Below the pieces are notes generated by a model. The model ran no database searches and was not told where the DNA came from. It saw only the letters and a program-made list of their open reading frames with translations. DNA of 64,000 nucleotides from Terfezia claveryi. Its lineage: Eukaryota > Ascomycota > Pezizomycetes > Pezizales > Pezizaceae. Location: NCBI GenBank assembly GCA_015179025.1, contig WHUX01000004.1, positions 868,001 to 932,000 of the forward strand, written 5' to 3'. Positions 58,808-64,000 of this stretch are shown here, piece by piece (within the stretch, counting starts at the first letter, position 1; every line of letters begins with the position of its first letter). The translations under genes were made by a program, and so were the position numbers.

Positions 58808-59349
58808 TGTCACAACCGTGTACTCAGTTGCCCTCGCCATCACCTGCGATCATAGGTGATGAGTCATTACCATTGTTGTCTTTGTTATCACCTGCAATTG
58901 CAGGTGATGAGTTCTCATTATTGCTGCCCTCGGTATCACCTGCGATGCAGGTGATGGGTTATTGTTATCATTATCTTGCTTGGCTTCCGAGAAAGAGATC
59001 TTGGGAATCATATTTCCCCCATTGCTCTGACAGAATTATATATATATAGACCCTGTCCCTTATACTATCGTTGGATCCCTATTCAATGTCTTGTATACTG
59101 AATATAGGACCTTGCTTCTCTCCACATTGGTACATCTCCCTTGTACACCCCCTTGCCTCGCCTTGTCTCTGCAGCCCTGCTGCCTACCTCGCAAACCTCC
59201 TACCTCTCGTCTCCTACCTCTCGTCTCCTACCTCTTGCCCCTGTCCCAGCCTTCCCCTTTTACATACGTAGTGTTCCTACATGTGCGATCTTCTTGTCCA
59301 CTACCTAGGTGCACCCCTTAGTCGCCTTGTCTCCAGAGCCCACGTTACA
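58808..59349 (+). repeat. A2 5' LTR with three palindromes
   Basis: TGTCACAACCGTG...CACGTTACA, 542 bp. Its right two-thirds resemble the A1 LTR, while the left third contains three palindromic blocks (about 58,837-58,965) with CACCTGCRATYRYAGGTGAT. One block, CACCTGCAATTGCAGGTG, is a perfect inverted repeat. The internal start GTTGGATCACT is shared with A1. Confidence 0.88.
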
Positions 59350-60630
59350 CTATGTTGGATCACTCTGATCAACCGGTACGCTCAATAGCTGCCCAAGACA
59401 CCACTCCCATACTTACAGCCAGATTTCGAGCCTGGCAAGCTCTACCTATTCCCATGAACCAGGCTGATTTCAGCAGCTATCGTTAGACTATTATTAATAT
59501 ATACTTGGCGGCAGATGCCTTAGGCTAATGACTGAAATTAGCCATACATGAAGGCTAACAAAAACAGACCAAAACCAATAACGAGGTCACGATACTCACT
59601 AAAGACCTCCTCTCCTGCCAGGCTGACCTCGCAACTGCCCAGAACGACTTGATCAATGAAAGAACAACCATCTAGAGCCTGAATAGAGTCCTGGACACAA
59701 TCCAAGCAGCCCCAGCACCCTAAGCACTACAGGCACCCAAGACCCAGGATCTCTCTACCTTGCTAAAGTTCAATGGCGACAAGACTCGCCTGAAAGCCTG
59801 GAAATATTCCATCAAAATCAAACTAACTGGGAATGCTGCAAAATTCCCTACCATTCAGCACCGATTAGCTTATGTATATGGCCTATTGGAGGGCAGAGCT
59901 TTCGACCAGGTCCAACCCTATGTGCTTGATGACCACTTCAACCTCCTTGATATTGCTGCTCTACTCACAATCCTCGACCGTGCCTTCAGAGACCCAGAGC
60001 CCATAGGTACGGCAACTCATGCTCTCTGAGCACTAAAACAGAAGAGTCATGACCTCTCAAAATACGTGGCAGAATTCTCAAGGTTGGCAGCAGAGGTGGA
60101 GTGGAATGATCAGGTGAAGCTGGAACAGTTTGAGGAGGGCCTCAATATTGAGCTCAAATAGGCCCTCCTCTAATCTCTAGATGTTAAAACCCTGGATGAA
60201 TTCATTGATCAGGCATCCAAAATAGAGCAAAAGATGGTTAGGTTGAGAGTCTAGGTTAGCGCTCCCAGTACCTATCGGCCTCCTGTTAAAGCCCAGCACT
60301 CCCAGCAACAAACTCGACCCCAGAACCCTAGCTCTCAGACCCAAGCTACAGCTAATAAGCCAGCCAACCTATCTCTGGTGACGGGTGGCACCACCCCCAT
60401 GGATTTATCATCAGGAATGCCCCGCCTGACATAAGAAGAGAGGGAACATTGCTGCAACAATGGGTTGTGCATTGCCTATGGGAAAGAGGATCACTTCATC
60501 ACGGCATATCTCCTCTGAAAAAACTGCTCCCTGGCTGCCCATGCCATATCTAAGTCATGGATCGAGGAGGTTGAAGAGTCAGAAAAAGAGAAGTCTCTTA
60601 TCTAGTTACTTCTACTAGCAAGGGACCTAC
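59350..60630 (+). pseudogene. A2 gag
   Basis: Homologous to A1 gag: LKFNGDKTRLKAWKYSIKI, YGLLEGRAFDQVQPY, then, after a stop near 60,028, LSKYVAEFSRLAAEVEWND, a Gln/Pro-rich linker, TPMDLSSGMPRLT, and a knuckle reading CIAYGKEDHFITAY in which two Cys are changed to Tyr (TGC/TGT to TAY, that is G-to-A). Several TAG stops are present. It is not functional. Confidence 0.78.
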
Positions 60631-60639
60631 CCCAGGTTA

Positions 60640-61765
60640 CTTATATTTGTCTGCGTTTTCTATAACACCTATGTCTGTTGATGAGTCTTGCCTGTTTAGC
60701 GAGCACTTCATTGTACCAATAACTGTCAAATTCAATCATAAAATAGTGGTCACATCAGCTCTCATAGATTGTGGTGCTTCAGGAATCGCCTTTATTGATC
60801 AGGCCTTTATCAGTAATAATTCTATACCAACCTCCAAGCTCAATACCCCCTGCCTCCTCGATATTATCCATGGCCATCCTATATCCTCTGGAGCTATCAC
60901 CGACCTCGCTTGTTTACCTAGTGCCATTAGAGACCATTCGGAGAGTCTCCTAATGTTCGTAACCAAGCTCAAATACCCCATTGTTCTAGGAATCCTATGG
61001 CTCTGGATGCATGATGTCTCTATCAATTTCGGCTCCTATACCTTGAATTTCAATAGTGGGTATTGCAAGAGGCACTGTGGTGCCCCACAGATCGCTATTA
61101 AGGGGTTATGTGTATTACCTCCCCTGGTAGGGGACCCAGCCTAGGTGGTACACTAGACCGCATATATCAATGTTAGCAAATTCCCTGTCCCTATTCCTAC
61201 TCCTATTTTCCCTGTTCTTCTTGCTCCCCTAGTCTCTCCGGCTTCCACTAAACCCCTAAATATCAGCTTTATTAGAGTAAGGGCCTTTGCTTACCTTACT
61301 AAATGACACAAACTAAAAGCCTATATCTTGTCAATCTATAAAATTAACCTAGAGATTAATAAGATGAGACTCAAAGAGGAGTAGAAGTTCATAGTCCCAG
61401 ACGAATATCATGAATTTATCGACTTCTTCTCCGAAAAAGCCGTGGAAAAGCTTGCCCCCTATCAACCATACGACCATATGATTCCGCTGGTTAAAGGAAA
61501 AACTCCCCCTTATCGCCCTCTCTATAGAATGTCCCGAGTGGAATTGGAGGCCCTGAAGAAGTACTTGAAGGAGAATTTACATAAGAGCTTTATCCGGCAC
61601 AGTTCTTCCCCAGCAGGTACCTCTGTTCTATTTGTCAAAAAATCAGATAGCTCCCTTCGATTATGTATAAACTATCATAGCCTGAATGAAATAACGCTGA
61701 AGAACAGGTACCCCTTGTTCCTGATCCAGGAGATGTTGGCCAGGCTCTCCAAGGCAAAATGGTTC
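60640..61765 (+). pseudogene. A2 pol, protease and RT start
   Basis: The protease frame 60,647-61,144 contains ALIDCGASGIAFIDQAFIS, retaining the Cys that A1 has lost. The linker at 61,145-61,440 has several stops. RT begins about 61,442 (APYQPYDHMIPLVKGKTPPY, YFVKKSDSSLRL region) and ends abruptly at 61,765 where C2 is inserted. Confidence 0.82.
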
Positions 61766-62382
61766 TGTTACAGGCGAGCTGTAACTACGAGAATACTTCG
61801 AGGAAAAGGATAGATAATAGCGGAGTAAAGTATAAACGCAGCTATAACTCGGGTGTAATATGAACTCGATAAGAGTAAAGCTATATGAGACTTAGAATAC
61901 CACTTGGGTCTTATTGTATTAACTATGTAAAAGCGGTAGCTTATATAGAAGTGTTGATCTGATAACCCGTTTATCAGATCTGATGACACTTCCTATAATG
62001 GCTTAGTAGCACTAACGTCAGGTAGTTGCCTAGAACAGGAAGACGCTTCCTGTTTAGGAACTCTGCAGGCTGACATACATTGATTAGGCAGCCCGAACTA
62101 CAACGCTTTGCAGTCAGGCTGTCTTACAGGAGATAAGCTTGAATACAACAAATAACAATATAGGAACATCATATATTAGAACATCATAGAAACACACTGA
62201 AGAGAATACATGCACGAGATCCAATATTAGAGAACACACACTTCCTTTACCCAATCCCTTTAACATCTGCACTCCCGATGCACTACCTGCATCTGTATGG
62301 GTGATCAGGCCATCACAGTCAGCAATGTAGTAGGGTATTGGTTATCCCGGTGGAGGGTAGGTCTCTTACCTGAGTCGTAACA
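61766..62382 (-). repeat. C2 3' LTR
   Basis: 617 bp; on the minus strand TGTTACGACTCAGG...GCCTGTAACA. It is flanked on the inner side by the polypurine end AAACGGGGAGTAA (62,383-62,395). It defines the true LTR ends of the C family. Confidence 0.9.
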
Positions 62383-62589
62383 TTACTCCCCGTTTCCAGG
62401 CAGCTGTCCACAGCTGAATACAAGTTCCTCCTGACCATAGGTTTGGAACAAGTACTTAGTAAAGACTCAGGTAACGGCGGTGGCTAGGTACTAACTAAAC
62501 ATCATTAGATACCTCTCTCCCTGACAGGGTACCACAAGACCGGTGTGTCTACACATGCATGCCATGGCCATTAAAAACCAAACCTCTCA

Positions 62590-64000
62590 CCAAAAAACCC
62601 ACAGGGAAAAGGCGACGAGTAGGAGGGTAAAAGGTACCATGTCTTTACTCATAAAATACTGGATATAGGTCCAAGCCTCAGACGTCTCTTTCATCTCGTG
62701 GCTTATTGGGGAACTTCTCCCGGTACTCTCTGAGCTTCTCTGAGCAGTTATCCAACTTGTCAAAGGTCTCTCAAGTGTCTTCAAACTCCGTATATCCTTC
62801 CCAACGCATCCTATACTTGACTATTCCTCTATTCTTGTGGGAGTCCACGATGGATTTGACTTTGAAGATATCTGGTTCATCTTCGTCCATATCTTGTGGC
62901 TCGTCTCGTCGTCTGAATGGCTTTAGGAGGGTAACATAAACAACATTATGCCATCGTATGCCATGTGGAACTTCGACCCTGTATGCGTGTGAACCAATAG
63001 CTTCAATGACCTTGTAGGGCCCTATCCACTTGCTAGTAAGGGAACGGTTGTTCCCAGCTCGTATCTGTAGGTTCCGGCGGTCAACCAATACCCAGTCGTC
63101 AATAGCAAACCTGCTTGCCTTCTCGAGGTGTATAGCACTTCTTTTATGATTGATTTGCTTGAGGGTATCATGAATTTGGTTGTGCACAGTTGTCATTCAG
63201 TCTAGCCATTCTTCTGCGGCGGGGTAGGAGAATTCATAGTCATCTGAAAGGTGAATGGCGCGAGGGTCGAAGCCATACAGACTTCGGTAAGGGGAGTACT
63301 TATGGGTAGAGTGGGCAGCAGTATTATAGGCAAACTCGGCTAAGGGTAGCCATTGTTTCCAACGAGCTTGCCTATCGTGACAGTAGATGCGGAGGTACTG
63401 CTTAAGTGTTTGGACTGCTCGTTCAGCAAGTCCATCAGTTTGAGGATGATAGGCAGTTGAGAGGCGGAGGGTTATATTGAGCTTTTGGTTAAGCTCCTTG
63501 AGGAATCTAGAAGCAAACTGTGGACTACGGTCAGAGGTGATATGTCGGGGAGGCTATAGAGTCTCCATATCTCATTAATATAGGTGTCAGCAACATTGGA
63601 TGCTGTCCATGTAGTCTTTGCCGGAATATAGTGTTGTACTTTTGTAAACCGGTCCGTGATAACGAGTATTGCATTAAAACCTTCTGACTCTGGTAGCTCA
63701 CCAACGAAGTCCATAGCTATTTCCTCAAATGGTCGTTCTCCAGTTGGCATCGGTTCTAACTTTGTTTGTCTGCTATGCCTATCTGCCTTTGCTTTCTAAC
63801 ACTTAGTATATCCTGCTACATAATTCACAATATCTTCCTGCCACTTATCCCATGTAAAATTCCTTGACACTAGCTCTTAAGTACAATGTCTTCCCCAATG
63901 TCCTGCCACTTGACTATCATGGTGCTGTCTTAGCACTTCCAACTTAAACTCAGAGGGTACCACTCATAGTCCATCCTTCTTCTGCCATCCGGCCACATCT
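62590..64000 (-). pseudogene. C2 pol, integrase and chromodomain end (partial)
   Basis: On the minus strand from the right edge: integrase zinc region, then PTGERPFEEIAMDFVGELPE (about 63,690-63,750) and ILVITDRFTKVQHYIPAK. A frame disruption lies near 63,555-63,470, followed by the integrase C-terminal part (ASRFAIDDWVLVDRRNLQIR, about 63,100), LTSKWIGPYKVIEAIGSHAY, and a chromodomain (FKVKSIVDSHKNRGIVKYRM, about 62,860-62,800) ending DTWETFDKLDNC. A stop near 63,195 and the frame disruption suggest it is no longer fully active, but most of the protein is readable. The remainder lies outside the window. Confidence 0.8.

Larger units (their letters stand above)
58808..61765 (+). mobile_element. 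A2: Ty3/gypsy element, cut in RT by C2
   Basis: Begins with a 542-bp LTR and continues with gag, protease and the start of RT, closely related to A1. It is cut at 61,765, within the RT motif LSKAKWF, by the LTR of C2. The rest of the element is not in the window. Confidence 0.88.
61766..64000 (-). mobile_element. C2: Ty3/gypsy chromovirus, partial, inserted in A2
   Basis: Minus-strand relative of C1 that runs off the right edge. The 3' LTR (61,766-62,382) is followed on the right by a chromodomain, integrase C-terminus and integrase core. The sequence is much less mutated than C1, with long open stretches. Confidence 0.88.

Overview
The window looks like nuclear DNA of a filamentous ascomycete with a transposon-rich genome. 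The evidence is short GT-AG introns (about 50-80 bp) with CTAAC/CTGAC-like branch sites, a fungal COX13, a fungal Mam3-type transporter relative, a Rac-type GTPase, and nested Ty3/gypsy retrotransposons decayed almost entirely by C-to-T/G-to-A transitions. A truffle-like Pezizomycete would fit, but that is inference; nothing here fixes the species.

Layout. Positions 1-20,280 are a low-density gene region. It holds a long disordered protein with a C-terminal membrane anchor (593-3414), a CNNM/Mam3-like membrane protein with CBS domains (5760-7974, seven exons), COX13 on the minus strand converging on it (8733-8085, four exons, one of 25 nt), a degraded minus-strand LTR (about 12,870-13,208), an inverted pair of fragments of an acidic coding sequence (about 16.0 and 16.65 kb), and a Rac-like small GTPase (17,893-18,872, seven exons, one GC-AG intron, CAAX box CTLM). 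The spacers carry no other gene I can name.

Positions 20,280-64,000 are transposon-dominated. A 4.6-kb AT-rich relic with almost no CpG (20,280-24,848) is split by a complete but dead Ty3/gypsy chromovirus, A1 (24,849-30,879, LTRs 484/483 bp, 5-bp target duplication GAAAT). Next comes chromovirus C1 (31,048-46,380), whose gag and RNase H regions are each interrupted by a very large inverted repeat: Pal1 (3.0 kb, 33,286-36,297) and Pal2 (5.2 kb, 38,663-43,859). The C1 3' LTR is cut by a fragment of an A-type LTR (46,382-46,757), itself cut by minus-strand Ty3/gypsy element B (46,758-55,998). B has one long gag-pol frame, a seven-copy 72-bp hairpin array and an additional downstream ORF. A single-frame unknown pseudogene (57,714-56,557) and an AT-rich spacer follow. 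A second A-type element, A2 (from 58,808), is interrupted in its reverse transcriptase by a second C element, C2 (61,766 to beyond the window).

The most unusual content is the Pal1/Pal2 pair. Both have GC-rich flanks studded with a short motif, long inverted arms that are still nearly identical, tandem arrays inside the arms, and a TA-rich centre built from the same core, GCGAGAAACTC(A/G)TGCTTT. They look like foldback-type, non-autonomous elements of one family that arrived after, or were homogenised since, the decay of their host retrotransposon. The next most notable items are the hairpin array plus third ORF of element B and the 386-codon unknown frame broken only by nonsense transitions.
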